Source of the DNA: Amphimedon queenslandica
Taxonomy: Eukaryota; Porifera; Demospongiae; Haplosclerida; Niphatidae
Assembly: GCF_000090795.2 (NCBI RefSeq)
Contig: NW_003546457.1
Coordinates: forward strand, 41,542-105,541
DNA: 64,000 nucleotides
Direction of reading: 5' to 3'
This document shows positions 12,578 through 23,713 of this stretch, one piece after another. The stretch's first letter is position 1. Each line of letters starts with the position of its first letter. The notes beneath the pieces are model-generated. The model was given only the letters and a program-made list of their open reading frames with translations, had not been told where the DNA came from and ran no database searches. The position numbers and the translations under genes are program-made.

Positions 12578-12872
12578 CACAATATTATAGATCCTGCCCT
12601 CGAGTGAAGACACACAGTATAAAGTGAAGAGGAATCATGTGAACATCTAGCAGCATGAGATCGAGATGCCCCTCCCGGTCCCTTCCCTGATCAGATCAAA
12701 TCACGTGATCCAATTGATTTTGGGTGGTGTCTCTTCTTCAGTTATTTGTGGGAGGTGTCGTCTTGAGGGTTTAGCTAGCTAGCCGATACTGGAGAAACCA
12801 GCAGAGAGAGGTCAGAAGATGTATCTCTTGTTATTAAATGATGTGTGAATCTCTTTTATTGTACCTCAGGCT
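12578..12872. promoter_or_regulatory. Divergent promoter between alsin-like gene and cyclin Y
   Basis: The 295-bp spacer separates two genes read in opposite directions. It contains a palindromic E-box CACGTG (12702-12707) followed at once by a CCAAT box (12710-12714), and is more GC-rich than the surrounding introns. A splice donor-like GAGAGAGGTCAGA at about 12805-12815 with an acceptor-like end CCTCAG just before the cyclin Y ATG suggests a 5'-UTR intron for cyclin Y. Confidence 0.5.
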
Positions 12873-14987
12873 ATGGGTAACTGCTGCTCCTTGGGAAGTG
12901 ATCCCCCTCCTCCTCCTAGTCCTCCTCCAGAATTAACAAACTCTCACAACACAGCACCAGCTGCTCCTATGATGATACCTCCTGATACTCCTCCAATCTT
13001 AGCCACTCAAGAGTTGGACCCTACAGCTATTAGTCAGACGTTAGACCACATTTCTGACCGCGAAGGTGTGTACGTGTATATATATATATACTGATTATAA
13101 AACTATTGAATTGACTTTTGATTCTAATTTGGTTTAGTTTTTGTTGGTAGTTTTTCTATTTATTTCGATAAAATATGCATCACATTATATCAAAATGTAC
13201 TCTTGATTCCATGCATGAGTAGCATTTATATGTGTAATTACTTAATTATTTAATTGTTTTAAATTCTTTCTTTTTATTAGACAATTCTAATAAAGATGAG
13301 ACAATGTTCTTAAAGTTGTCCCATGCCGCCATGAAAATGATGAAAACAGGTTTGTTTGTTTGTTTATTTTTCCTTGTGTATATATGATATCCACTTTTGT
13401 TCCTTTGCCAGGACGCCATCGACACAGTAGCGTAAGAATGCTAGCCTCTCCCTCATCCAAAGTAAAATATTATAAATAATACCGTAAAATGAAATTCTGT
13501 TGCGAATGCTTTTTTAAAATTGTGTTAGGATTCTCCACTGGTCATAAAGAAATCTAATTCATGCTCTACAATCTATACTGATGATAGCACTGTTAGTTTA
13601 CCTGACCTCAAGTTCACTCTAAAGTGGTTAGTTAATTTGTCCTTATTCAATTCATAGTACAATTCATGAGCACACTAAAATTCCTGATCTTTCCTTCCTT
13701 CCTCTTTCTCTTACTTCTTCACATATCTTTTTCTTTTTTTTCTCATAATAATACACATATAGTGCTTCATTAGCCGTCTTCTACATCGTGAAAGGAAGGT
13801 TAGTTATATTGAATATTAGTCATTCTTTATCATAATGATTGCGACATCTCTAGACCTAGAGACAGACCTCCAAAGACGCTAGACATTTTTGATGAAAAGC
13901 TCCACCCGTTAACTGTGAGCCCTCTCGTTGCATTGTATCATATATACATTCACTACATATTGTATTATCAATTTCCCCTTCCAGCGTGATCCTGTACCTG
14001 ATCATTATGCTGATTTCACTCCTGACCATAAACTGATATACAAATTCATCAAAACTCTTTTTCATGCAGCACAGCTCACATCTGAATGTGCCATTATCAC
14101 TATTGTGAGTTATGATATCATGTACATTAGATACTGTATAGTGTTTCATTTTATTACTATAAATATGTACATAGATTTATTTGGAGAGACTCTTGCAATA
14201 CAGTGAACTAGATCTTCATCCTTGTAACTGGAAGCGCATCCTTCTTGGAGCTATTCTACTTGCCTCCAAAGTCTGGGATGATCAAGCTGGTAAGCTCATT
14301 AAGTTTATCAATAACAATAATACTAATAGAACACTCTTAATGTAAAGACAGTTACTATTATAGTACACTAGCAGGAAGCTTATTGTGTGTTTAAACTCAC
14401 AACATAACCTTCCTTAACAAAACAAACAAATATGGACTACACTAGACACTTTTGTTTCTTTGACTACCTCACACTGATACACAAGAGTAGATAATGTTGA
14501 ATGAATTATGAATGTAATTACTATCACTACTAATCTCTCTAGTGTGGAATGTTGATTACTGTCAGATCTTACGTGAAATCACTGTTGAAGATATGTAAGA
14601 TATGATACTAGTTGTCATTTTCCTTCTAATTAAATTTTTTTGCTTCTTCATAGGAATGAACTAGAGAGAGTCTACTTAGAGCAAATTCAGTTTAATATCA
14701 ATGTAGCTGCCAAAATGTATGCAAAGTACTATTTTGATTTGAGAACGTTGTCAGAAGAAAATGGACTGACATTTCCAAATGAATATTTACCATTAACGAA
14801 AGAGAGAGCGCTGAAAATTGAGGTACAGTAATAATATTTGTGAATAGTAATGATAATTAATTTTCATATTATTTTTGTATAGGCTCTATCTCATGCAGCT
14901 GATAATAAGGTAGTTCCTGGGAGAAGAGTACGTCGATCGCAAAGTTTAGAACAAATTTCACCCAAAAATACATTAATTTTGAGCTAG
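12873..14987 (+). CDS. CCNY: Cyclin Y
   Basis: Cyclin Y recruits CDK14/CDK16-type kinases to membranes and, in animals, promotes Wnt co-receptor phosphorylation. Here the N-terminus is MGNCCSLGS: a myristoylation glycine followed by cysteines that could be palmitoylated, as in the family. About eleven exons join in phase. The cyclin box carries family hallmarks: [95 protein letters not shown] and [11 protein letters not shown]-terminal basic/serine tract ([13 protein letters not shown]) matches the 14-3-3-binding type tail. Stop TAG at 14985-14987. The N-terminal Pro-rich segment after MGNCC is lineage-specific. Shares a divergent promoter with the alsin-like gene and is convergent with ODAD4. 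Confidence 0.97.
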
Positions 14988-15212
14988 AGGATAATAATAA
15001 TACCGCTATTTTTTTTTATTTTTTTCATTTTGCTATACATGCTCGTATCTACATGAAGTGGTATGTTTTAATTTTTGTTTTAATTGAGCAATTTATCTCT
15101 TTTGCTGTTCTTTGCTATTTCTATCCTTCTCTCTTTCTCTCTCTCTCTGCTTCTTTTGCTCTATCAATTATCTTTATACTTTTTTTATGTTTTAACGACA
15201 ATATTGTTCATA

Positions 15213-17396
15213 TTAATCCTGACTAGCTGTTGGCTGTTGTATATTATCAACTATTTGAGTGTTCACTTCTTCTATAGCTTTCTTTATTGCTTCCTGAGAG
15301 TCTGTATCATCAAGAACCTCTGCTAATGTCAGACAATTCTTAAAACATGATAAACCATGAGGTAGGTTTCCAAGTTTAACTATAATAATAATGTATTATA
15401 AAAATGGCAGTGACATTATTATGAAAGGAATGTTGTTTACCTTCAGTTTGTGCAATTAGCATGCTTGCATTTAGTTGCCAGAACTGGTCGTGGCTCTCTT
15501 CAGCAGCTTTTAATGACTTTTCTCCGTTTTCCTTTGCTTCAGTGTAGTTCCCTGCTTCCCAATAGCATCGACCAATTTCATGGAACAGCCATGCACTCTC
15601 TTCTGACGTTTTTAGGAGAGGAACACGCTTTAACCAACTAAAGAATTGTATTCAAATAAGTTGAATTTGTATTAATACTAACTCACAATTGAATTCCTTC
15701 CTCATATTTTCCCATGATGGAGTAAACACGTCCAAGATTATACAATGATCTGCCTAATGCATCGTCATATCCTCTGTAATGAAAACATTAATTAAAAGAA
15801 CACTGTGACAGGCTTTCTTACTCCTCTTCTGCAATTTTCATGTCTTTTTGAAAGTGCTCCAGAGCTTGATCGGTCTGTCCCAGCTCCAAGTATGCATTCC
15901 CAAGGCTGGAATGTAGCGTAGCAATGAACTGGTTCCTATTTGGAAGGTCAGCATCAGTTAAGGACATCACTGTCATCATAGTCTGCTCTGCTTCGGACAA
16001 ACTTTTTTCAGCATCACCATTGGCCAGGCCTACAAGGTGATTTTATATAGGTATGCAAAAAATATTAATTTCCTACTGACTGTTGTCTATATCTTCAAGA
16101 GCTTTCAAAACAAACTTGGTATGATCAGAAAACTGATCTTTCCCTGATTTGGCATGCCTAGAACCAGGATTCAGTGGCCTTGTTGGAGGCGGCTTCCATC
16201 TTCTCAGTATCTTTTCTCTCTTTCTGGTATACATTGGTTTCTGTTGCCTCCAGAACTCAGCACGAGAATCCAAATATGTCACACCCTCGTTAATCAAAGT
16301 GTAAATGCTGCTATCATTTTTGCCTATTTCTTGAAAGATATAAAGCAAAAAAATCCACAAAAAAATTTACTTGAATCTTTGGATAGCCTTTCCAAATATT
16401 CACGATCAGCATATAGTTCTCCTAAAAGCTATTTTAAAATGTTAAATTAAATTCTTCATTCATGCACATAATTTGTACCTCTTTCATTGTCTTTTCTGAT
16501 GCAACTGGCCCTTGCTTTGCTTTGATTTGATGATGGGCTGCTTTTTGAGTTTTGGCTTGCTTTTTCTTTCCCTGTTAATAGAACTACATGTAAATAACCA
16601 CTTTTACATCACTAAAAAATAATACTAAGTTATATAATTAATCCATTACACTATGATGCTTGTGAACATTAATGTATGCATCATAAAAGAATTAAGAAAA
16701 TAATTTAAATGCTCATTTAACATGATTTTGATAATGAATTGAAAAATTATGATTGTACCACTGTATCTTGCTGTTTAAAGAAAGAGAGATCACCAGTCTT
16801 ATCTAGCTTGCATGCTTCTGGTGCTAAGAGAGAGAGAGATAATGCTGCCATAAAAAATTAATGACTAACTTCCAATTGAGTTGGAAATAGCTTCTTGAGC
16901 TTTTTGTATTCCTAGCTTAAACTCGTTAAGGTCTGGTCGGATTTTACTGCCACGATGATAAAACATCAAAGCATGTTCAAAATCTCCCATTCTATACAAT
17001 GTCTCAGCCTTTCTATAAAGACCCTAATAATAATGGTAATGATAATAAATAGAAAATGATAGATAAATAAATGTGGAAAACTAACTCCATGATATTTGCT
17101 GTCCTCTTTTAATGATGTTTCTGCATCTTTTAGTGCTGCTGCAGTATCTCCCAGTTGAAGGTAGCACTTGGAGCGGGAAACAAGACAAGCCCTATCTTCT
17201 GGTTGGAATTCAAGAGCCTAAACAAAGTATTGGTATAAAACACTTGTTGACTGGCTCAAAAGAACTTTTTCAGCCATCATACTTTAGAAAAAGACTCTAT
17301 AGCCTTTGCATATTCTCCTTGTTTAGCTAGACTGTCTCCTTCTGCAAAGAATATGGCGTAGGAGCCAGCCAATTGCTCTCCTTCTTCTTCATACAT
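15213..17396 (-). CDS. ODAD4: Outer dynein arm docking complex subunit 4 (TTC25), TPR protein
   Basis: ODAD4 helps attach outer dynein arms to axonemal doublet microtubules in motile cilia; in a sponge this would serve choanocyte and larval cilia. ATG at 17394-17396 (MYEEEGEQLAGSYAIFFAEG). N-terminal TPRs (AEGDSLAKQGEYAKAIESFS) are followed by a charged linker. Then comes the family signature GVTYLDSRAEFWRQQKPMYT (about 16240-16300), ALEDIDN, and C-terminal TPRs (ATLHSSLGNAYLELGQTDQA; LGRSLYNLGRVYSIMGKYEE; LFHEIGRCYWEAGNY). It ends with TAA at 15213-15215, soon after the last helix, and so lacks the long charged tail of the vertebrate protein. About ten or more small exons. An RFX X-box sits just upstream. 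Identification rests on the matched signature and TPR order. Confidence 0.93.
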
Positions 17397-17406
17397 CTCC
17401 TGTATT

Positions 17407-17420
17407 GTTGCTATAGTAAC
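17407..17420. promoter_or_regulatory. RFX-type X-box in the ODAD4/VPS25 divergent promoter
   Basis: The sequence GTTGCTATAGTAAC is a full, near-symmetric X-box (two GTTGC/GTWAC half-sites with a 2-bp spacer). X-boxes bound by RFX factors drive ciliary genes in animals. It ends 11 bp upstream of the ODAD4 start codon (minus strand) and about 70 bp upstream of VPS25. Two GGTGTGGC-type GT boxes (about 17450 and 17470) lie on the VPS25 side and could bind KLF/Sp factors. Confidence 0.75.
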
Positions 17421-17488
17421 TCAAAAGAGGCGGAGCATTATGATATGTGGGTGTGGCTAGAATATTTTGTAGGTGTGGCTGAAAAATC

Positions 17489-19257
17489 ATGGCAGTTGAG
17501 CAGTCACTTTCTCGGGCCCTTGCTTCTTTCCAGTGGCCCTGGCAGTACGAGTTCCCGCCTTTCTTCACTCTACAGACAAACCTGGATACTAGGAATAAGC
17601 AGATGGACGCTTGGTGTGATTTAACGCTAGCATATTACCGTCACATAAAAGCATTTACAATGGACGTCAACGAGGCACAGTCCTCACCTTTATTCAATAA
17701 CTCCAAAGCAAATCGTAAGAGACACTTAATATTACAAATTTATTGTGTCAAAGTGATTTTATTATGCATGCGCCTAATACAAACACACCATATGTTTACA
17801 TGCAGAAATGTTTGAACAGTTTGATGCCTTTTCTCTTCACTTTTCTCTCTGTTGTGAGCTGCTAACATTATAGACCAGTTGGTGCTAAGTAATTCATAGA
17901 ATTTTAAGTATATTCATCGTGATGCCGTAAATAAAGTAAAATTTTCCTACCGCCATTTTGGAGTCCTACTTCCAATGGTTGTCTATGAAGCGATCGTGAA
18001 AAGAGCTTATTCTCCAAAAACTGTTGTATTTATTCGTTAAAGCAATATTGCTACTGCTTACTGACCATCATCCAGTGTCTAGAGTTGGCTCATGGACTTT
18101 AATAAGTGCCACTAGAAGATATAGAAGCAAAGATATGACTTTCTCCCATTCTACTCTTAGTAACTAAGACTCCAAAATGGCGGCAGGAAAATTTTACTTT
18201 ATTTACGGTATCACAATGAATATACTTAAAATTCTATGAATATACTTAGCGCCAACTGGTCTATATTTAGCTGCTATGACACTTTTTATTTGTGCTGTAT
18301 TCTCAGTACTTCATCCTATTCACATTTTTAAGATGCTTGTAAATTTGTTTTAGCACCTTGTTGACACTTTGAGGTGTTAACAAGGTGTGAAATATCATTT
18401 TTAAAATGTAATTTTAATATTCTTGGTCACTAATTGTAGCAACCTATGCAGGCAATAATTGAACATAATGTGAATTAGTTCCTCCTGCTATGTACTATGA
18501 ACTATGCCCAATGTTGTAATGTTTCTTTTATCATAATACCTATTAATAGTACTCACTGTGTGTGTAAATGAGATTCATCATTTACTGTTGTCATTTAGGT
18601 AAACTTTCAGTTGATTTCATTCGTCTAATACTAGACACTTTAGAAAAGAGAGGTGAGTACCATCAAACTTATTTTGATACAGAAAATTATATTTATCTTT
18701 AATAGGTAATGTAGAATGGCAGGATACTTCAAAGAGTCGATGCTTAATAATGTGGCGATCACCACAGGAATGGGGCCAATTAATATATCAATGGGTAAGC
18801 CTGTAAATTTTATAGTTGCACTCTATATCTTGAAAAACCATGGGCTATAGCCTTTACTTTTTTTAAAAAATTGGCTCATTTTTTAAAATGCTAATAACTC
18901 AAAAATTATTTGTTGGAAACAGCTCAAAATCTTTACATAGCATAAGGGACATGTATCAAAAAATGTCATAAAAATTGGGGTGACTTTGGAGCCATTTTTT
19001 GAAAACCATGGGCTGACTATTATGATAAATTTTTTCATTATTCTTTTTCATAGGCATGCGATCAAGGTTTAGGTAGTAGTGTGTGTACTTTATATGAGAT
19101 TCATTCAGGAGAGTATGCTACAGAGCAAGAGTTCTATAACATGGAGCCATGGATGGTAAAGAAAGCAATAGTAGCTCTAGCAAGGGAAGGAAAGGCAGAG
19201 TATATACCTGGAACTGCTCCTGATGACTCTGATGCTGGAGTCAAGTTTTTTACATGA
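17489..19257 (+). CDS. VPS25: ESCRT-II subunit VPS25
   Basis: VPS25 is the two-copy arm of the ESCRT-II complex that sorts ubiquitinated membrane proteins into multivesicular bodies and contacts ESCRT-III. ATG at 17489. The first exon (to about 17717) carries the typical N-terminal winged-helix start: WPWQYEFPPFFTLQTNLDTR, then QMDAWCDLTLAYYRH. Exon 2 starts near 18600 (KLSVDFIRLILDTLEKRG), joined in phase across an AAATC|GTAAGA donor. Later exons read WRSPQEWGQLIYQW, GSSVCTLYEIHSGEYA and FYNMEPWMVKKAIVALAREG, with TGA at 19255-19257. Length about 175-180 residues, as usual. The first intron holds a MITE; a later intron (about 18796-19053) holds a family A repeat. Confidence 0.97.
17869..18265. 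mobile_element. MITE with about 99-bp terminal inverted repeats
   Basis: The left end from TATAGACCAGTTGG (17869) through CCGCCATTTTGGAGTCC (about 17967) is repeated inverted from GACTCCAAAATGGCGG (about 18168) to CCAACTGGTCTATA (18265), with only a handful of mismatches over about 99 bp. The outermost TA on each side fits a TA target duplication, as made by Tc1/mariner-type elements. The 397-bp unit has no coding capacity and lies wholly within the first intron of VPS25. Confidence 0.88.
18826..19016. repeat. Single family A unit in a VPS25 intron
   Basis: One unit of the dispersed repeat, bounded on both sides by AACCATGGGCT and containing GTATCAAAAAATGTCATAAA and TTGGGGTGACTTTGGAGCC. Orientation matches the array at 19604-20576. 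Confidence 0.85.
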
Positions 19258-19367
19258 CAATATTAATAATTATTATTTGTTATAGTTAAATTATCCATAG
19301 TCTATAATTAAACAGTATTATATAGCATCAATTGTATTGACATATTAATTAATTGATGGTTGACTAT

Positions 19368-22300
19368 CTACTGCATGCCAAACACTTCATAATCTTCTAC
19401 TGTGAAATATTTTTTCCCGGCGAGAAAGTCATTATCAATGTTTTGATCTTTGCCATAAGATGAAGGGAAGTTGCAGTAAGACTCTTCATTTATGTGGCAA
19501 TTATTACTGATACATAAATCAGCTCCAGAGCCAAATACAGGACCGCTCCTATGAAAAAACAATGAACATTTACATAAAGGGAACAATAATCTAACCACAA
19601 AAAATCTACATGGCGATATGTATCAGAACATGTAATAAAAATTTGGGTTGATTTCAGAGCTTTTTTCAAAAAAAACCATGGCCTTTGCTTCTTTTCCAAA
19701 TTGGCTCATTTTTAAATGCTCATAACTTGAAAAATAATCGTCGGAATCAGCTTAAACTTTCTACATAGCATAAGGACATCAATATGTATCAAAAAAATTG
19801 GGGTGACTTCAAGGCCGTTTTTTGAAAAGAACCATGGACTATATATAATTCATAAATTTTTTCAAAATTTTGGCGTTTTCTTAAAATGGCCATAACTTTA
19901 AAAATTAAAGTCGGAATCAGCTCAAACATTCTACACAGCATAAGGACATCAGTATATCAAAAAAGTAATAAAAAGTTGGGGTGATTTTGGAGCCATTTTT
20001 TCGGAAAAAAAATCTTAGGCTATAGCCTTGGATAGTTTTCAGAATTTTTACGTTTTCTTAAAATTGCTGTAACTTGAAAAATTGAAGTCGGAATCAGCTC
20101 AAACTTTCTACACAGCATAAGGACATCAATATGTATCAGAAAATGTAATAAAAATTTGGGGTGATTTCGGAGCCATTTTTTGGAAAAAAGCATGGGCTAT
20201 AGCCTTGTGTATTTTTCAGAATTTTGACGTTTTCTTAAAATGGCCGTAACTTGAAAAATTGAAGTCGGAATCAACTCAAACTTTCTACACAGCATAAGGA
20301 CATCAATATGTATCAGAAAATGTAATAAAAATTTGAGGTGACTTCGGAGCCATTTTTTGGAAAAATTAAACCATGGGCTATAGCCTTGGGTATTTTTTCA
20401 AAATTTTGGCATTTTTTAAATGGCTGTAACTCAAAAAATTGAAGTCGGAATCAGCTCAAACTTTCTACACAGCATAAGGACATCAACATGTATCAAAAAA
20501 TGTAATAAAAATTTGGGGTAATTTTGGACCCATTTTTTGGAAAAAACGATGGGCTACAGCCATTGCTACAATTGTTCCTCATCACTTACTGTGGATGATT
20601 ATTGATTGCATAGCTTGGCTGCTGGATTGGAAATTGAAGTGGAGGTGTGTTCAAGAAAGGATTAACAAGAGAGAATAGGAATGCCTTATAAGAGGAGGAA
20701 TATCTTCCTCTTTTAAACTGATTAGTCCACGAAACATCAGAATAGCCTCCAAACACATGACCTGTTGAAGACTAAGAAAATGTAATATCAATTGTACTGA
20801 GCTGAATAGTTACTTGTATCAAAACAATGGTAGGGTTATGTCCATCGCAATGACTATGGAACTGGTAAGCACTGTAGCCATCACGAGATCCTCTATATAA
20901 GAGGCTCCACTTCTCCTGCTTCTTGTTTTCACACCTACAAAGATGAAAAATAAATCATTAAGTTCGCCCACACTTGAGTAGGTGAGCATTAGCAATTGAC
21001 AACAGTGAGTTGCTTTGAACTGCATTAAAATCATATACATAATAAATATAATCATTTACCATTTGTCGAGCTGAGCTTGCAAATCCATTCGGCCGGTTAG
21101 AATAAGTGAGTCGGGAAAAATGGATTCATCCTGAGAGTTTTCGACCCAAGAATATCTTATGATGGAAAGATAGTGAGACATTATGTTGACATTCCAACAC
21201 AACATGCATCAACTATGTGACACGGACTGTGTTCTCAAGGGATAAAATATTTGACTTCATCACTCTTGGTTTCAGAGAGTGATGATAGTACAATTATTTA
21301 ATTCACACCTACCCAATTAACGGCTATCAACTAGTAAAGTGAATATTATGACATGGTTGCTTATTCTCAAACAATCGATGCGATGTTGTTTTATGCTAGA
21401 ATTCACAAATCCAGTATGAGTAAATCTCTGTCTACTGAATCATGAAATAGCTACCGTTTAAGGCATTCACAATGGTATGGGTGGGTGCATAGTGCAAGAA
21501 GCTAAAATAATAATGGCACTATTTGTAGTAGCAATTAAACAAGATTCAATGCTCAAATGTGATTTGCATTAATTCAATCAGTCCCTACCTCTCCAGCATC
21601 CCGTATATACCATCAGAGATAGTGTCTGGGCTCAAACGACCATCTGCCACATGAATGTGCTTCACCACTTCATCAATATATTCTCTCACTTGCTCTCGCT
21701 CGTCTTCTGTCCAATCGGATTGTAGTTGCTTTGATGCTCCGACTTGGTAGCGAGCCCAGCGTAGCAGAGCTTTTAATATCTCATCAGTACTGACTCTAAG
21801 CTGTTAATATTAATATATCAATCATACTTATGCAACTAGTCTTACTTTTGCTGACACTAGTATTATCATTACTTCTTGCGACATTTCAAGGAAACTCTCT
21901 GAGCTCAAAATATCAGAATTGTGCTTGATGGCAAACTGCAAACAGATATTAATGACGGCCCACATGCTGTGAACGAGGCTCTCTTCCGTATTATTGAACG
22001 AGATGTTTTCATGAGCTATAGTAATGAGTTTACATACAGTGTCTGATGTTAAGAGTGATTCCAGACACTGTACAATGTATGACTGGAGACAAGGAAGGCC
22101 TAACTTGTAACATATATTAAGCAAAGGGCAAACCTCAATGACATCAGTGATAGTAAACTGCAATGAAAATAGAATATAATTTATACAGATTAGAAGTATA
22201 GGCATGAAGACTTACTTCTGCTGTGTAGAGGTATTGTCTGACTTTCTTCATCGCTCCAGCGTCTAGTTGTGGAAGGTCTAGCTCGTTCCCCTCTAGTTTG

Positions 22301-22479
22301 GCTCCACGGAATTTGTCACAGCGAGCCTGCAGTATCATTTTGTGGACGGGGAGCTTGTCGCGATTGGCTCCTATCAACAAGACCAGGTCTTTACTCTTGT
22401 CATCGTTGAGCATAACCCGCCAGTCCTCTTGTAAGGAGCTGAGGAAAGTACGGGACTGCTTGATCGAGTCCTTGCTCAT
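19368..22479 (-). CDS. BTB-BACK-TLDc domain protein
   Basis: ATG at about 22477-22479 (MSKDSIKQSRTFLSSLQEDW). Residues about 20-90 form a BTB domain (SKDLVLLIGANRDKLPVHKM, LQARCDKFRG, QYLYTAE). A BACK-like helical part follows (VCPLLNICYKLGLPCLQSYI; ILKALLRWARYQVG). The C-terminal half is a TLDc domain: WSLLYRGSRDGYSAYQFHSH, CDGHNPTIVLIQ, GHVFGGYSDVSW, KAFLFSLVNP, FGSGADLCISNNCHINEESY and DFLAGKKYFTVEDYEVFGMQ, with stop at 19368-19370. BTB commonly mediates Cullin-3 or dimer contacts; TLDc domains in other proteins bind V-ATPase or protect against oxidative stress. The role of this combination is not known to me in animals. The last intron is filled by the family A array. Convergent with VPS25, 110 bp apart. 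Confidence 0.9.
19604..20576. repeat. Tandem intronic repeat, family A, about five to six units
   Basis: Markers (AATCAGCTCAAACTTTCTAC or variant) fall at about 19751, 19921, 20098, 20275 and 20455, giving spacings of 170, 177, 177 and 180 bp. Units are joined by CCATGGGCTATAGCCTTGGG. It is the same family as 7150-8050 but in the opposite orientation relative to the plus strand. It fills the last intron of the BTB-BACK-TLDc gene (about 19549-20588). Confidence 0.92.
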
Positions 22480-22607
22480 GACAGCAGACTAAATAGACCC
22501 AGTTCTGGTACAGTCTTACTATGATGAAGATGCTAAATAAGCAAAGAAATTCCTAGGAATGTTGTTAGCACAGCCCAGTTGCATTCCTGAGACAGGCTAC
22601 AATTATT

Positions 22608-23528
22608 TTATTGATTTGAAACATTAAAAAGTTCAGTAAACATATACTCCAGTTCTCTTTCCCTCAAGTACTCGCGAAACTGTCCCAAGTCCATGTGGTT
22701 TGACCGCTGTCCGTGAGTATCAAAAAAAAGCTCTTGGAAACCGACAATTTTCCTCTCTTGCTCAATACTTCCAGCATTCTTGACAGTCTCTCTCTTTCTA
22801 CAGGTGATACTCTTCCAGTTCCACCTCCTCAATATATCATAAAACTCTTTAGTTTGACTGGAGTCTCCTTCTATACAAACGACACCAGGTTTACCCGGTA
22901 AACAAAAACCGGTCAGTTTAAGATCACTGGCCAGAGATAAAATGTTCCTCCTTTTTGTCTTGCTGTATATGTGATGCATGTACAGCCACATACGGCAAAA
23001 CTCATTCGATTCAGAGTTCACATGCTTTTCTGTTTGCTGCAAAGGAGGAGGAGGGGCAGTGTAGTAGCTGGGGGCTTTCTCACGAGCCCAATCAATAACT
23101 GACAGGAGACAAGCATCACCCAACACAAGCTCAGTTGACATATAAGCCTGCAAGTCCTTGTTAAAGTCATCTTGTCCGGTACGACTAAGACCATCAGAAT
23201 GAATATGAACTTGAGGGAGCTGAGAACTAGGATAGGAGCAAGAGAGACGACAGTTTATTTCTATATCAAACTCATGCTCATTAATCAGAGTAGCAGTAGT
23301 AGAAGGAGCAGTGCTATTCTCTATTGTTAGGTGGATAGTGCACTCTACATTGTTTGGGTGATCACTGTGAGCTTCTTTTACGTATCTCTTCAATGCAGTG
23401 TAGGCGCTCCAGTCTTCAATAATAAACTCTCCTGGCTCTGAGTAAATGGATTCTAGAGTGTCCAGTTCGTCCAGCTGTTGCTCTAAGTTGCTTCTAGTAC
23501 AATCAGCAATCTCTTGAGCTGTCGCCAT
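22608..23528 (-). CDS. RWD domain-containing protein 2
   Basis: A single-exon gene; ATG at 23526-23528 (MATAQEIADCTRSNLEQQLD), stop at 22608. The N-terminal RWD domain is clear (ELDTLESIYSEPGEF; FDIEINCRLSCSYPSSQLPQ). The second half is the conserved C-terminal domain (DUF1115 type) of RWDD2A/B: WLYMHHIYSKTKRRNILSLA, LTGFCLPGKPGVVCIEG, WNWKSITCRKRE and GFQELFFDTHG. About 306 residues, the usual length. Molecular role of the family is not settled. It lies between the BTB-TLDc gene and UBE4A, all on the minus strand; lack of introns contrasts with the neighbours. RWDD2A and RWDD2B cannot be told apart here. Confidence 0.93.
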   Translation of the reverse strand: MATAQEIADCTRSNLEQQLDELDTLESIYSEPGEFIIEDWSAYTALKRYVKEAHSDHPNNVECTIHLTIENSTAPSTTATLINEHEFDIEINCRLSCSYPSSQLPQVHIHSDGLSRTGQDDFNKDLQAYMSTELVLGDACLLSVIDWAREKAPSYYTAPPPPLQQTEKHVNSESNEFCRMWLYMHHIYSKTKRRNILSLASDLKLTGFCLPGKPGVVCIEGDSSQTKEFYDILRRWNWKSITCRKRETVKNAGSIEQERKIVGFQELFFDTHGQRSNHMDLGQFREYLRERELEYMFTELFNVSNQ

Positions 23529-23565
23529 TTTATTCTTAATTGCTAGGAACACGCCTACTGAAGGG

Positions 23566-23566
23566 C

Positions 23567-23612
<46 letters not shown>
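23566..23612. repeat. (AAT)n microsatellite
   Basis: About fifteen AAT trinucleotides lie in the 185-bp spacer between RWDD2 and the UBE4A stop, with a shorter run near 23647-23661. Confidence 0.95.
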
Positions 23613-23614
<2 letters not shown>

Positions 23615-23713
23615 TAGCTCTAATTAGTTCTTGTTTTTTGGGTTTATAATAATAATAATAATAGAATAAATTGAAAAATTTACAATAAAAATTAAAGCTA
23701 TAATAAATAATTT

